Shown: positions 52,284 through 61,702 of the stretch, piece by piece
Numbering within the stretch: the first letter of the stretch is position 1
Layout: the number at the start of each line of letters is the position of its first letter
DNA from: Bacteroidales bacterium UBA4772
GTDB lineage: Bacteria > Bacteroidota > Bacteroidia > Bacteroidales > VadinHA17
Assembly: GCA_002403305.1 (NCBI GenBank)
Contig: DHHM01000022.1
Location: 152,340-216,339 of the forward strand
Direction: 5' to 3'
DNA length: 64,000 bases
Notes under the pieces: generated by a model
The model's input: only the letters and a program-made list of their open reading frames with translations
Database searches by the model: none
What the model was told of the DNA's origin: nothing
Position numbers and translations under genes: made by a program

Positions 52284-53138
52284 CTACTTCACGTTCATTG
52301 CTGCAAGCATGTTGCCGTACACACTGTTGAGTGAGCTGAGGTTTTCATTGAGTTTGGCAACCTGGTCGCGGTATTTCTTTGTGTCATCGGCTGAACCGGA
52401 GAGGTCCTGCATCAGGCCTTCAATTCCCTTATAGATCACCTCGGAATTTTTGACGTGTTCATTGGTGCCGCGCAGCTGAAGCTCATAGGCAGCGTTGAGA
52501 GCCGAGAGGTTCTTGTTAAGGGACTCCAGCTTTTCATTATAGGCCTTACCTCCGGTCTCGATGGTTTTGGATGATTCACCTATAGCCTGGTACACAGGGC
52601 CTGTTTCTGCCATTGACCTTGCAGTCTGTGTTGCGGAATCAGAGAGGTTCTTCAGCGACTCGTTTGCTTTCCTGATGGTTCCGGCGTACTCATTGGTGGT
52701 AACAGCCAGGTCGCCCATGGAGTTGAGGTTGCTTGTTGTCTCGGTAAGCTTTTTCAGCCCCTGGCTCAGCCTGTCAAACACCTCGGGTGTGATACCGGCA
52801 TTGGCAAGCATCCTGTCAAACTGTGACAGTCCTGCTCCTCCGCCGTAACCGCCGCCACCGCCGCCGACAGCAGCGAAACCTACATCTTCGCCTGAGTAAT
52901 TCGGATCAAGCTGGGGATATACCAGCTTCCAGTCAGGCTCCTCCTTGAGAGGCTCAAAGGCCGAGAAGAAGAAGATGACGGCCTCTGTTATCAGACCCAG
53001 GGAGAGGAGTAATCCTGCCATAGGATAGTGCTGTATCTTGAAAAGAGCGCCGATTATCACGACTGAGGCTCCCCAGCCGTAAAGTTTGGACATGAATGCT
53101 TTCCACTTACTTGTGTGAACAAATTCCGAAAGGCCCAT
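52284..53138 (-). CDS. gldL: T9SS motor protein GldL/PorL
   Basis: 284 residues. Two N-terminal helices (about 19-35 and 41-60, the second with T-E-A-V-I-F-F-F-S) carry the conserved charged residues of the GldL stator. A glycine-rich hinge (G-G-G-G-G-Y-G-G-G) and a long coiled-coil cytoplasmic part with S-D-S-A-T-Q-T-A and heptad leucines follow. It couples the ion gradient to GldM rotation. The ATG has 48 nt to gldM downstream. Confidence 0.95.
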   Translation of the reverse strand: MGLSEFVHTSKWKAFMSKLYGWGASVVIIGALFKIQHYPMAGLLLSLGLITEAVIFFFSAFEPLKEEPDWKLVYPQLDPNYSGEDVGFAAVGGGGGGYGGGAGLSQFDRMLANAGITPEVFDRLSQGLKKLTETTSNLNSMGDLAVTTNEYAGTIRKANESLKNLSDSATQTARSMAETGPVYQAIGESSKTIETGGKAYNEKLESLNKNLSALNAAYELQLRGTNEHVKNSEVIYKGIEGLMQDLSGSADDTKKYRDQVAKLNENLSSLNSVYGNMLAAMNVK

Positions 53139-53165
53139 TATAGTAGTAATTAAGGTTAAACTGTA

Positions 53166-54500
53166 TTAATTGTTGACTCCAATATATGTTCTTACGTTAC
53201 GGAACCCGACAAATGACTTGGTTGAGTCCTGGTATTCATAATCCCTTGAGGATGTCTGCATGAAGTATGCGATATCCTTCCATGATCCGCCCCTGATGAC
53301 TTTGCGCTTCAGCACCGGGGGATCCTCGGGACGTGCATTGTATTCATAATCAGGGTTAAGGTCGTGGGTGAAGACGTATGACGAGGGGTGGTATGCGCAC
53401 GAGGTCCACTCGGCCACGTTGCCCGACATGTCAAACAGTCCGTACTCATTTGGTTCAAAGGATGCCACCTTTATTGTATATACGGCACCGTCGTCAATAT
53501 AGTTACCGCGCAGTGGCTTGAAGTTGGCCAGGAAGCAGCCCTCATAGTTGCGGGTATAGGGTCCGCCCCACGGGTACATCGAGAGGTCAAGACCGCCGCG
53601 TGCTGCGTATTCCCATTCGGTCTCAAGCGGGAGACGGTAGTTATGGACGTCGGCAACGCCCTGCTTGCGCAGATGATCATTCATGAAGTTGGTACGCCAG
53701 ACGCTGAATGCGCGTGCCTGCACCCACGATACTCCCACAACGGGGTAGTCGTCATAACCGGGGTGCCAGAAGTAAAGTGTGGCCCACGGCTCGTTGAATG
53801 AATAGGTGAAATCACGTATCCATGCCAGCGTATCAGGGTAGATATTTACATTATGGTGCATGATGAACGACGAGCGGTTGACCACATCGGTGGTATTGCC
53901 TTCGAGGTCGGTGACCTGCCCTTCGTATTTCTGATCCTTGTAGTTGTACCTGGCCCTGGCTGCCTGCCTGTAGTCGACCCAGAAGTATGAGTAGTTCAGC
54001 AACCGTGTGTCTATCTGCTTGTTGGCGTTGAAGCGTTCTTCAGGAGGATAGTACATGGTCTCGAGTACCGCAAGTACATTCTCATCATCATAGTCTATCT
54101 TCTCTTCCCAGTTAAGGATATAGGGTTCAAGGATATTGCCCTCATCATCGGTGCGGAAGAACTCAAAGCCCTCGATGCCTTCCTCGCCCAGCCTGGTTCT
54201 CAGGATGGAGTCACGCACCCAGTAGGTAAACTGCCGGTACTTGTTGTTGGTGATCTCAGTCTGGTCCATCCAGAAGGCCTCAACAGTGACAGTCTTGGAG
54301 AGGCTGTTCATGGCACGAAGCGGATCCTGATCACTCGGGCCCATTGTGAACGAACCGGCAGGGATGAAGGCCATCTCAAACGGTTCCGGCTCGTAGAATT
54401 TCTTCCTTCCCGGGACGCCTGTCAGCTCACCCGACTCGTAGGAGGAACACCCGGTAACAACAAATATTGATGCCAGAGCTAAAAGGGTTACCTTTTTCAT
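53166..54500 (-). CDS. gldK: T9SS ring lipoprotein GldK/PorK
   Basis: 444 residues from the ATG at 54500, which begins a lipoprotein signal ending V-T-G-C (Cys18); the longer upstream frame is not supported. The body is a formylglycine-generating-enzyme-like (sulfatase-modifying) fold: F-I-P-A-G-S-F-T-M-G, then Y-P-V-V-G-V-S-W, then L-P-L-E-T-E-W-E-Y-A-A-R-G-G and G-N-V-A-E-W. The fold is structural here, not catalytic. It is an outer-membrane-attached ring component with GldN. Confidence 0.95.
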   Translation of the reverse strand: MKKVTLLALASIFVVTGCSSYESGELTGVPGRKKFYEPEPFEMAFIPAGSFTMGPSDQDPLRAMNSLSKTVTVEAFWMDQTEITNNKYRQFTYWVRDSILRTRLGEEGIEGFEFFRTDDEGNILEPYILNWEEKIDYDDENVLAVLETMYYPPEERFNANKQIDTRLLNYSYFWVDYRQAARARYNYKDQKYEGQVTDLEGNTTDVVNRSSFIMHHNVNIYPDTLAWIRDFTYSFNEPWATLYFWHPGYDDYPVVGVSWVQARAFSVWRTNFMNDHLRKQGVADVHNYRLPLETEWEYAARGGLDLSMYPWGGPYTRNYEGCFLANFKPLRGNYIDDGAVYTIKVASFEPNEYGLFDMSGNVAEWTSCAYHPSSYVFTHDLNPDYEYNARPEDPPVLKRKVIRGGSWKDIAYFMQTSSRDYEYQDSTKSFVGFRNVRTYIGVNN

Positions 54501-54643
54501 GTGTGAAGAGTTTATTTTTTTAAGGTCACATGGAACTCTCATGTCCGGATTACCAGCTTCATTACTTTTTATGTCTCTATAACATGAGGGTCTCATATAC
54601 TTTTCAATTTTAAAACGCAAATGAATTGAATCTATTCTGTCAG

Positions 54644-55588
54644 TTACAAAAATCTTATGCTTTTATATTTGGTGACGCTTTTTCCCAGGCCGATGTCAAA
54701 ACTGTACGAAACAACGAATTCATGCGATCCGCTGGTGCCTTTTCTGATCTCCGATATCGGGAAGTCATATCCATATCCAATTTTAAGACCGTTGTACAAT
54801 TCTATACCTGCAAAACCTGTGACTGCGTCACTTATCCTGTATGAAACGCCACCCCATATCTTTTTATTGTATCTGAACATATTTGTTGCAACATATTGTG
54901 TTGTTGCGCCATCGTTGACGATGAAAACTGACGGAATGAGCTCGAAGGCAGGGTTGGGGAGCTGGAAGTAGTATCCTGCGGTCAGGTAATATTGCCGGCT
55001 AACATAAGTGGCTGTTTCGGAGTATTTTATTTTAGGTTGGTTGACATGTGTTACTGATATCCCGGCATAATAATTTAGACCCTGGTAATAGACTCCTGCC
55101 GAGAGATCGAGTGCGATAAAACTTTCATCATTTTCCGGTATGAGCGGGTCTCCGGAGGGTGGTGTATGGGTTGTTCCGGAGGGTATGAACCACTCGGGGG
55201 CGAGTGTCTTGTTGAGCATGCCGAGGCTGAAGCCTGCCCCCAGGTTGCCTGTGCCTATAGGGAAGAGGTATGAGTAGGAGAGGCTCAGGTTGATGTCATT
55301 GCTGAAACCGTACTGGTCGGCTTCTACTAAAAGGCCTGCTCCGCTGCGCAGCCCGAACAGGCTGAACGGGGTGTTGACATTGAAGATCGTGGTGGAGGGG
55401 GCACCCGTGAATCCAACCCACTGCTGCCGTGTCAGTGCGGTGGCGGTGACCATACCGCTCATGCCTGAGTAGCCAGGGTTGTAGGTCTGTGTGTTGAACA
55501 TATAATAGCTCAGCACAGGATCCTGTTGCCCAAAGACCATGCTTACCGTAATAAAAAAGGCTGAAATGGCTGTCCTGACTTTCTTCAT
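54644..55588 (-). CDS. porP: PorP/SprF-family T9SS outer membrane protein
   Basis: 314 residues from the ATG at 55588, where a signal peptide begins (ending V-F-G-Q-Q). The mature start D-P-V-L-S-Y-Y-M-F-N ... Y-N-P-G-Y-S-G is the PorP/SprF signature, followed by a 14-strand-like barrel. By family knowledge it accompanies PorK-N and, with some cargos, anchors type B CTD proteins such as the one at 1-1002. A 143-nt spacer to gldK contains no clear promoter. Confidence 0.93.
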   Translation of the reverse strand: MKKVRTAISAFFITVSMVFGQQDPVLSYYMFNTQTYNPGYSGMSGMVTATALTRQQWVGFTGAPSTTIFNVNTPFSLFGLRSGAGLLVEADQYGFSNDINLSLSYSYLFPIGTGNLGAGFSLGMLNKTLAPEWFIPSGTTHTPPSGDPLIPENDESFIALDLSAGVYYQGLNYYAGISVTHVNQPKIKYSETATYVSRQYYLTAGYYFQLPNPAFELIPSVFIVNDGATTQYVATNMFRYNKKIWGGVSYRISDAVTGFAGIELYNGLKIGYGYDFPISEIRKGTSGSHEFVVSYSFDIGLGKSVTKYKSIRFL

Positions 55589-55668
55589 CTTCAAGGAGCT
55601 CCTCTGCACCTCAATAGTAACGAGTAAAATAAATAAAAAATATGCAAGCAGCCAAATCAGGTTATTTT

Positions 55669-56838
55669 TTACTGGCTGAACCTGAGCATGGCTCTTGTCC
55701 ACCTGTCGGGCACCTGGTCCCTGTTGGCCATGAGGTAGTCTTCGTAGGAGCATGCAAGGAAGTGTGGGTCGCCCCTGGTGTCGCGTATCTCTATCCACCA
55801 CCGTTCGGTGATGTTGCTCCTGATGAAGATCGCCTCACTGTCGAGGTCACTGAGGGTCACATGGTAGCGTGTGAAACGGTTGTTCATCTGATCGCCGAGG
55901 TATGATATCTCATACTGCTTCTGTGAGAAGCCTTCCAGGAAGAACCAGAGCATCTGGGCGGCGAGGTGGGATGTCTGTGACCGGTTGTCAAGGGTGGGGT
56001 TTACCTCCGTGATGGCGAGAATCTTCAGGTTGTCCGATAGGCCGGCATAACGTGCCTGCAGGCAGATCTCCTCGCCGTAGAAGCCGTTGGCTGACGGCAG
56101 CCAGGTGCCCGGCGCGTCAGACTGCCGTACGGCGCCCATATCAAAGAGTGCCGCCGTGGCATCGCGGAAGATCGGTTCGGTCTCATTTATGGCAGCCCGT
56201 ACCTCACCTATCCGCATCATGTCATAGTGTCTGCGGTTAAAACGGTTCACCACCTGCTGGTCGGTCAGATAGGTCTGGTAACCGAGGGCCGAGAGGTGTG
56301 AGAGGTAACTGCTGCTGCGGTATATTAGGTCATTCATCCAGTTGAGAGAGTCGGGCGGCCGCTTTTCTGCGGTGAAGTCGAGCCTGGAGTCAACGGATAC
56401 CAGTGACCAGCTCTTCTTCTGCGACGAGAGGCAGCGGTCAATGGCGGGCATGAGAGCACTGGTGCCGCCGAGGATCACCGGGACCACATTGGCGTCAAGC
56501 AGCTGTATCAGCACGTCGCGCAGTCCGGCAAGGGTGTCGTCAAAGGAGCTGCCGGGACGCAGGTTGCCGAGGTCTGTGACCTTCATCTTTCCCGGCAGGC
56601 GTGAGAAGGAGTAGAGGCATTTCCTGATCGCATCGGGGGCATGGGCAGCACCTGTATTTGCCGAGGAGCGGTCATCAGGCACACCCACAATGGCGACGGC
56701 AAAACCATCCAGGTCGCCGATAGGGGCGTTGCCGGTGTTGACGGCGACGCCGTGCGAAAAGGCTGCCGCTCCTTTCAGGGGCTCTGCCTCAGGCCTGTCA
56801 AGACAAACAGGATCGAAATAGTGGTTCAGGTCGATCAT
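55669..56838 (-). CDS. Arginase/formimidoylglutamase-fold protein with lost metal ligands, T9SS neighbour
   Basis: 389 residues with the ureohydrolase alpha/beta pattern (V-A-I-V-G-V-P near 50, then A-P-D-A-I-R near 68). The expected manganese motifs are altered: G-G-T-S at 124-127 instead of G-G-D-H, D-S-R-L-D at 150-154 instead of D-A-H-x-D, and D-M-G-A-V-R at 233-238 instead of D-x-D-x-x-D. So hydrolysis of arginine-like substrates is unlikely. It lies between topA (13 nt) and porP (80 nt) in a leftward run that continues into gldKLMN. Linkage of this family to T9SS genes is my recollection and should be checked. Confidence 0.78.
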   Translation of the reverse strand: MIDLNHYFDPVCLDRPEAEPLKGAAAFSHGVAVNTGNAPIGDLDGFAVAIVGVPDDRSSANTGAAHAPDAIRKCLYSFSRLPGKMKVTDLGNLRPGSSFDDTLAGLRDVLIQLLDANVVPVILGGTSALMPAIDRCLSSQKKSWSLVSVDSRLDFTAEKRPPDSLNWMNDLIYRSSSYLSHLSALGYQTYLTDQQVVNRFNRRHYDMMRIGEVRAAINETEPIFRDATAALFDMGAVRQSDAPGTWLPSANGFYGEEICLQARYAGLSDNLKILAITEVNPTLDNRSQTSHLAAQMLWFFLEGFSQKQYEISYLGDQMNNRFTRYHVTLSDLDSEAIFIRSNITERWWIEIRDTRGDPHFLACSYEDYLMANRDQVPDRWTRAMLRFSQ

Positions 56839-56851
56839 ATTATATATAAGG

Positions 56852-59170
56852 TCACTTCTTCTTTCCTCCCCTGGCGCTCTTTGTCCTGCCGCCCTTCTCT
56901 ATGATGACAAGGCACTCTTCCCTGGTAAGCTTTTGAGGGTCAGTGCCTTTCGGGATGCGGTAGTTAGCCCCGTCATATGCCAGGTATGGTCCGTATCTGC
57001 CGTTGAGTACCTTGATATCACCGAATTCGCTGATGAGCTTCTGAGCGTCACCCTTCCTCTTCTCCCTGATCAGCTCTATGCCTCTCTCACCCGTGATGGT
57101 ATAGGGGTCATCGACATCTTTTTTCAGGGAGTAGAATTTACCTGCATGTTTCACGTAGGGCCCGAACTTGCCTATGCCTACCATCATCTCTTCATCTTCA
57201 AAGGTGCCGATGACACGCGGCAGCGCAAAGAGCGCCAGGGCCTCCTCAAGGGTGATGGTCTCAAGAAGCTGGTCGCGCCTCAGGTTGGCAAACCGCGGCT
57301 TGCTGTCGGGTGATGCCTCTCCCAGTTGAACCACCGGGCCATACCTGCTCATCTTCACCGTGACAGGCAGCCCTGTCTCCGGGTCGGTGCCCAGCTCACG
57401 CGCTCCGGTACTCCGCGCCCTGGTGGAGAGTGACTCATCCACCGACTTGTGGAAGGGGCTGTAGAACTGAGATATCATCTTATCCCATTCGAGCTCGCCG
57501 GAGGCTATCTCATCAAACTCCTTCTCCACACCTGCGGTAAAGTTGTAATCGATGATGTCAGGGAAGTTAGCCATCAGGAAGTCGTTGACGATCATGCCTA
57601 TATCTTTGGGAAAAAGCTTTGACTTCTCCTTGCCCGCCATCTCGCTCTTCTCGCTTCTCGTGATCTTTCCTTTGACCAGGGTGAACTGTGTTACCGTCCG
57701 CTTTTCTCCGGGCCGGTCCTCGCGTGCAACGTATCCGCGCGACTGTATGGTTGAGATAATGGGAGCATAGGTTGAGGGTCTTCCTATTCCAAGCTCCTCG
57801 AGCTTCTTCACCAGGCTGGCCTCGGTATATCGCGGCGGCGGGGTGGTAAAACGCTGCAGGGCGGTAATGGTGGCAGGGACAAGAGCCATACCCCTGTCAA
57901 CGCGCGGGAGGATCGTTTTTTCGTCCTCGGCAGCGTTGCTGTCAAATGATTCGTTATAAACCCTGAGGAAACCGTCAAAGAGTATCACCTCCCCGGTGGC
58001 GGTGAAGGTTACAGGGGACGATGACATGCCGATGGTTACCGTTGTCTTTTCTATCTCGGCATCAGCCATCTGTGATGCGATGGCTCTCCGCCAGATCAGC
58101 TCGTAGAGTTTTTTCTCGTTGTTGCTGCCCGTTGCTTCTTTCCTGTCGAAATAGGTTGGTCTGATTGCTTCATGAGCCTCCTGGGCACCCCTGGAGTGCG
58201 TCTTGAACTGCCGTGTGCGGGAGTACTTCGCCCCGAATTCGCCGGTGATAACCTCCCTGGCTGTGTTGAGCGCCAGTGTCGAGAGGTTTGTTGAGTCGGT
58301 CCTCATGTATGTTATCTTCCCTGCTTCATACAGCTTCTGTGCCACCGACATTGTCTGTGCCACAGAGAAACCGAGCTTGCGCCAGGCTTCCTGCTGCAGT
58401 GTCGATGTGGTGAAGGGGGGTGCCGGCGAGCGGGTTCCGGGTCTGACAACTATATTTTCAACAGCGAAGATGGAGTTGCTGCACTGCTGCAGGAAACTCT
58501 CAGCTTCAGGTTCGGTTCCGAATTTTTTAGGACACTCAGCCTTAAGGATCACCTCAGCGCCCTCACTGTTGGTCCCTTCAAATGTACCTGTCACCCTGAA
58601 TGCCGAGTCAGGCACGAAGCTGATGATCTCACGCTCACGGTCAACCAGCAGCCGCACGGCTACCGACTGCACCCTGCCTGCCGAGAGGGAGGGCTGAACC
58701 TTCTTCCACAGTACGGGAGAGATCTCAAAACCCACCAGCCTGTCGAGTATGCGGCGCGCCTGCTGGGCATTGACAAGGTTCATGTCAACCTGGCGCGGCG
58801 ACTCCACAGCGCGGTTGATGGCATCCCTGGTTATCTCATGGAACACGATGCGGCGGGTTGACGAGGGATCAAGGCCCAGGACCGAGATAAGATGCCAGGC
58901 TATGGCCTCACCCTCACGGTCCTCGTCAGAGGCTATCCATACCTTCCCGGCCTGACCGGCCAGCTTGCGCAGCTCACTGACAACCTTCTTCTTGTCATCA
59001 GGAACCTCGTATACAGGGTTGAACCCCTTCTCAACCTCTACCCCCAGGTTGTTCTTTGCGAGATCACGTATGTGCCCGTAACTGGAGACTACTGTGAAGT
59101 CCTTTCCGAGAAATTTTTCTATCGTTTTGGCTTTGGCAGGGGATTCAACTATTACCAGATTTTCTGTCAT
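56852..59170 (-). CDS. topA: DNA topoisomerase I
   Basis: 772 residues. The Toprim domain begins L-V-I-V-E-S-P-A-K-A-K-T-I-E, with D-E-D-R-E-G-E-A-I-A-W-H. The active tyrosine lies in T-Y-M-R-T-D-S-T. Two C-terminal Toprim_C-type repeats (G-K-F-G-P-Y-V and N-G-R-Y-G-P-Y-L) replace the zinc fingers of the E. coli enzyme, as usual in Bacteroidota. It relaxes negative supercoils. It is the first gene of the leftward run toward the T9SS genes. Confidence 0.97.
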   Translation of the reverse strand: MTENLVIVESPAKAKTIEKFLGKDFTVVSSYGHIRDLAKNNLGVEVEKGFNPVYEVPDDKKKVVSELRKLAGQAGKVWIASDEDREGEAIAWHLISVLGLDPSSTRRIVFHEITRDAINRAVESPRQVDMNLVNAQQARRILDRLVGFEISPVLWKKVQPSLSAGRVQSVAVRLLVDREREIISFVPDSAFRVTGTFEGTNSEGAEVILKAECPKKFGTEPEAESFLQQCSNSIFAVENIVVRPGTRSPAPPFTTSTLQQEAWRKLGFSVAQTMSVAQKLYEAGKITYMRTDSTNLSTLALNTAREVITGEFGAKYSRTRQFKTHSRGAQEAHEAIRPTYFDRKEATGSNNEKKLYELIWRRAIASQMADAEIEKTTVTIGMSSSPVTFTATGEVILFDGFLRVYNESFDSNAAEDEKTILPRVDRGMALVPATITALQRFTTPPPRYTEASLVKKLEELGIGRPSTYAPIISTIQSRGYVAREDRPGEKRTVTQFTLVKGKITRSEKSEMAGKEKSKLFPKDIGMIVNDFLMANFPDIIDYNFTAGVEKEFDEIASGELEWDKMISQFYSPFHKSVDESLSTRARSTGARELGTDPETGLPVTVKMSRYGPVVQLGEASPDSKPRFANLRRDQLLETITLEEALALFALPRVIGTFEDEEMMVGIGKFGPYVKHAGKFYSLKKDVDDPYTITGERGIELIREKRKGDAQKLISEFGDIKVLNGRYGPYLAYDGANYRIPKGTDPQKLTREECLVIIEKGGRTKSARGGKKK

Positions 59171-59282
59171 CAGAGATTTTTTAAAAACAGGGCAAAGTAA
59201 ATGATTATGGCTACTAACTTCAAAATTATTAATTAAGATTCTGTATTAATCATTAAATTAGCGCCCATATCATCAAGGTACA

Positions 59283-61622
59283 ATGAGGAATAAGAAATTC
59301 CGGAAAGGCATAATCTGGTTCTGGGTGGCAGTATCCGTGCCGGCAGTTTTGCTGGTGGCACTGTTTTTACTTATCACGGCAGGCAAGCTGGGTCCTCTTC
59401 CCTCTTTCGAGGAGCTTGAGAACCCTGATAACAGTCTTGCTGCCGAGGTCTACTCCGAAGATAACGTGCTCCTCGGCAAGTTTTATATTCAGAACCGCAC
59501 CTGGACGGACTACGAGAATATTTCACCCTATGTTGTTGATGCACTGATAGCCACCGAGGACATCAGGTTTTACAGGCACTCCGGCATTGATTTCAGGGGG
59601 CTGGCCAGGGTGCTTGTCAAGACAATAATTTTAGGTCAGAACACCGGCGGGGGCAGTACCATCACCCAGCAGCTCGCCAAGAACCTGTTTCTTCCCAGGG
59701 ATCTCTCAAATGACCCGGCCATTGTCAGGGGTGCCAAACTGGCCGTTGCCAAGTTCAAGGAGTGGCAGACGGCGGTGAGGCTTGAGAGGAGCTATACCAA
59801 AGAAGAGATCATCACAATGTATCTGAATGTATTTGACTTCCTGTACAATGCAGTGGGAATCAACTCAGCGTCACGCATCTATTTCAATACCACGCCCGAC
59901 TCGCTGAACATAGAACAGTCGGCCATGCTTGTGGGTATGCTCAAGAACTCAATCGTCTACAACCCGCTGCACAATGAGGAGAGCGCGCTCAGCAGGCGCA
60001 ATGTGGTGATATCTCAGATGGAGCGCTACGGTTATCTTTCGCGCGATGTGGCCGACTCGGTAAAGGCGCTTCCCCTGGGTATAGACCTGCGCAGAGACAG
60101 CCACAACACGGGTCTGGCTACCTATTTCAGGGAGTATATACGCACTACCATGATCAGGTACGAGCCTGAGCGCAACATGTTCTACTCCGACGATCAGTAT
60201 GAGGATGCACTCTGGCGCTGGGAGAATGACCCGCTTTACGGGTGGTGCAGGAAAAACAAGAAGCCTGACGGCAGCAACTACAACCTCTACCGTGACGGGC
60301 TGAGGATATATACAACCCTAAACTCAAAGATGCAGGGCTATGCCGAAGAGGCACTCAGGGAGCATCTCTCGCAGAATCTTCAGCCGGTGTTCAACCAGAG
60401 GGCAAAGGGCTACAGGAACCCTCCCTACTCCAATGACCTCAACTCGTCACAGGTAAAACAGCTCATCAACAGGTCGGTCAGGCAGAGTGACAGGTATCAG
60501 AACATGAGGCGTGCCGGCATACCGGAAGACTCAATCACCCTGGCCTTCAACACCCCCATTCCCATGAAGCTCTTCTCGTGGGAGGGCGAGCGGGATACCT
60601 TGATGACACCCCTGGATTCAATCTGGTATTACAAGTTCTTCGTCAGGTCGTCATTCATGGCTATGGATCCTCACACGGGTCATGTGAAGGCATATGTCGG
60701 GGGGCCCGACTTCCGATATTTCAAATACGATGCTGTCACCCAGCAGAAGAAGCAGGTAGGCTCAACCATTAAGCCTTTCCTCTACACCCTGGCGATGCAG
60801 GACGGATACTCGCCCTGTTTTGAGGTGGAAAACATCGCCCGCTCGTTTGATGTCAATGACTCAATCTGGATCCCCCGCAGCTCCGGCCCTGTTGACTATC
60901 ATGGCAGGATGGTTACTCTCAAGTGGGGGCTGGCGCAGTCAGAGAACTACATTTCTGCCTGGCTGATGAAGCAGTTCTCACCCCAGGCTGTCGTTGACCT
61001 GATGCACCGGATGGGCATAAGGAGCTTCATCGACCCCGTTTTCTCAATCTTCCTCGGCACCTCTGACCTGTCGCTCGAGGAGATGGTGGGGGCGTACGGC
61101 ACCTTTGCCAACAAGGGGGTCTACACCCGGCCTCTCTATGTGACACGCATTGAAGACAGGAACGGCAATGTCATCTCCACATTCTCTCCCTTCATTGATG
61201 AGGTGATAAGCGAGGAGGATGCCTTTCTGATGACCTCTCTCCTGCAGGGAGTCGTCAATTCAGGAACGGCGCTCAGGATGCGTCTCACCTATAAGCTGAA
61301 CAACCAGATGGGGGGCAAGACGGGAACCACGCAGAACCACTCCAACGGATGGTACATGGGGGTCATGCCTGACCTGGTGGCGGGTGTATGGACCGGATGG
61401 GAAGACCAGGCCATTCATTTCGAGGATCTGTCACTGGGGCAGGGTGCCAATATGGCACTGCCGGTGCTTGGTATCTTCCTGCAGAAGCTCTTTGCCGATG
61501 AAGGTTTTGCTCCCTATGGAGAGTCTGTCTTTGAGTCTCCCTCCAATTTCAATGTTGAGCTCGACTGTGACCTTGTCAGGGAGCAACAGCAGGGCAATTC
61601 TCTCCGGCAGCGCGAATTCTGA
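59283..61622 (+). CDS. Class A penicillin-binding protein (PBP1A-like)
   Basis: 779 residues. One N-terminal helix (14-34) is followed by a GT51 transglycosylase domain (E-D-I-R-F-Y-R-H-S-G with its catalytic Glu, then G-G-S-T-I-T-Q-Q) and a transpeptidase domain with S-T-I-K (Ser494, Lys497), S-E-N and K-T-G-T-T. It polymerises and crosslinks peptidoglycan at the inner membrane. It diverges from topA and converges with radA; after the stop, CAGCAGCAGGGCA-type sequence seems to repeat its last codons. Confidence 0.95.
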   Translation: MRNKKFRKGIIWFWVAVSVPAVLLVALFLLITAGKLGPLPSFEELENPDNSLAAEVYSEDNVLLGKFYIQNRTWTDYENISPYVVDALIATEDIRFYRHSGIDFRGLARVLVKTIILGQNTGGGSTITQQLAKNLFLPRDLSNDPAIVRGAKLAVAKFKEWQTAVRLERSYTKEEIITMYLNVFDFLYNAVGINSASRIYFNTTPDSLNIEQSAMLVGMLKNSIVYNPLHNEESALSRRNVVISQMERYGYLSRDVADSVKALPLGIDLRRDSHNTGLATYFREYIRTTMIRYEPERNMFYSDDQYEDALWRWENDPLYGWCRKNKKPDGSNYNLYRDGLRIYTTLNSKMQGYAEEALREHLSQNLQPVFNQRAKGYRNPPYSNDLNSSQVKQLINRSVRQSDRYQNMRRAGIPEDSITLAFNTPIPMKLFSWEGERDTLMTPLDSIWYYKFFVRSSFMAMDPHTGHVKAYVGGPDFRYFKYDAVTQQKKQVGSTIKPFLYTLAMQDGYSPCFEVENIARSFDVNDSIWIPRSSGPVDYHGRMVTLKWGLAQSENYISAWLMKQFSPQAVVDLMHRMGIRSFIDPVFSIFLGTSDLSLEEMVGAYGTFANKGVYTRPLYVTRIEDRNGNVISTFSPFIDEVISEEDAFLMTSLLQGVVNSGTALRMRLTYKLNNQMGGKTGTTQNHSNGWYMGVMPDLVAGVWTGWEDQAIHFEDLSLGQGANMALPVLGIFLQKLFADEGFAPYGESVFESPSNFNVELDCDLVREQQQGNSLRQREF

Positions 61623-61702
61623 TATCCGGTAGCAGCAGCAGGGCAGTTACGGGCAGGTGACCGCAGCTGCCAGCATCCCGTTCCAGGGTGTGAACAGTTA
61701 TC

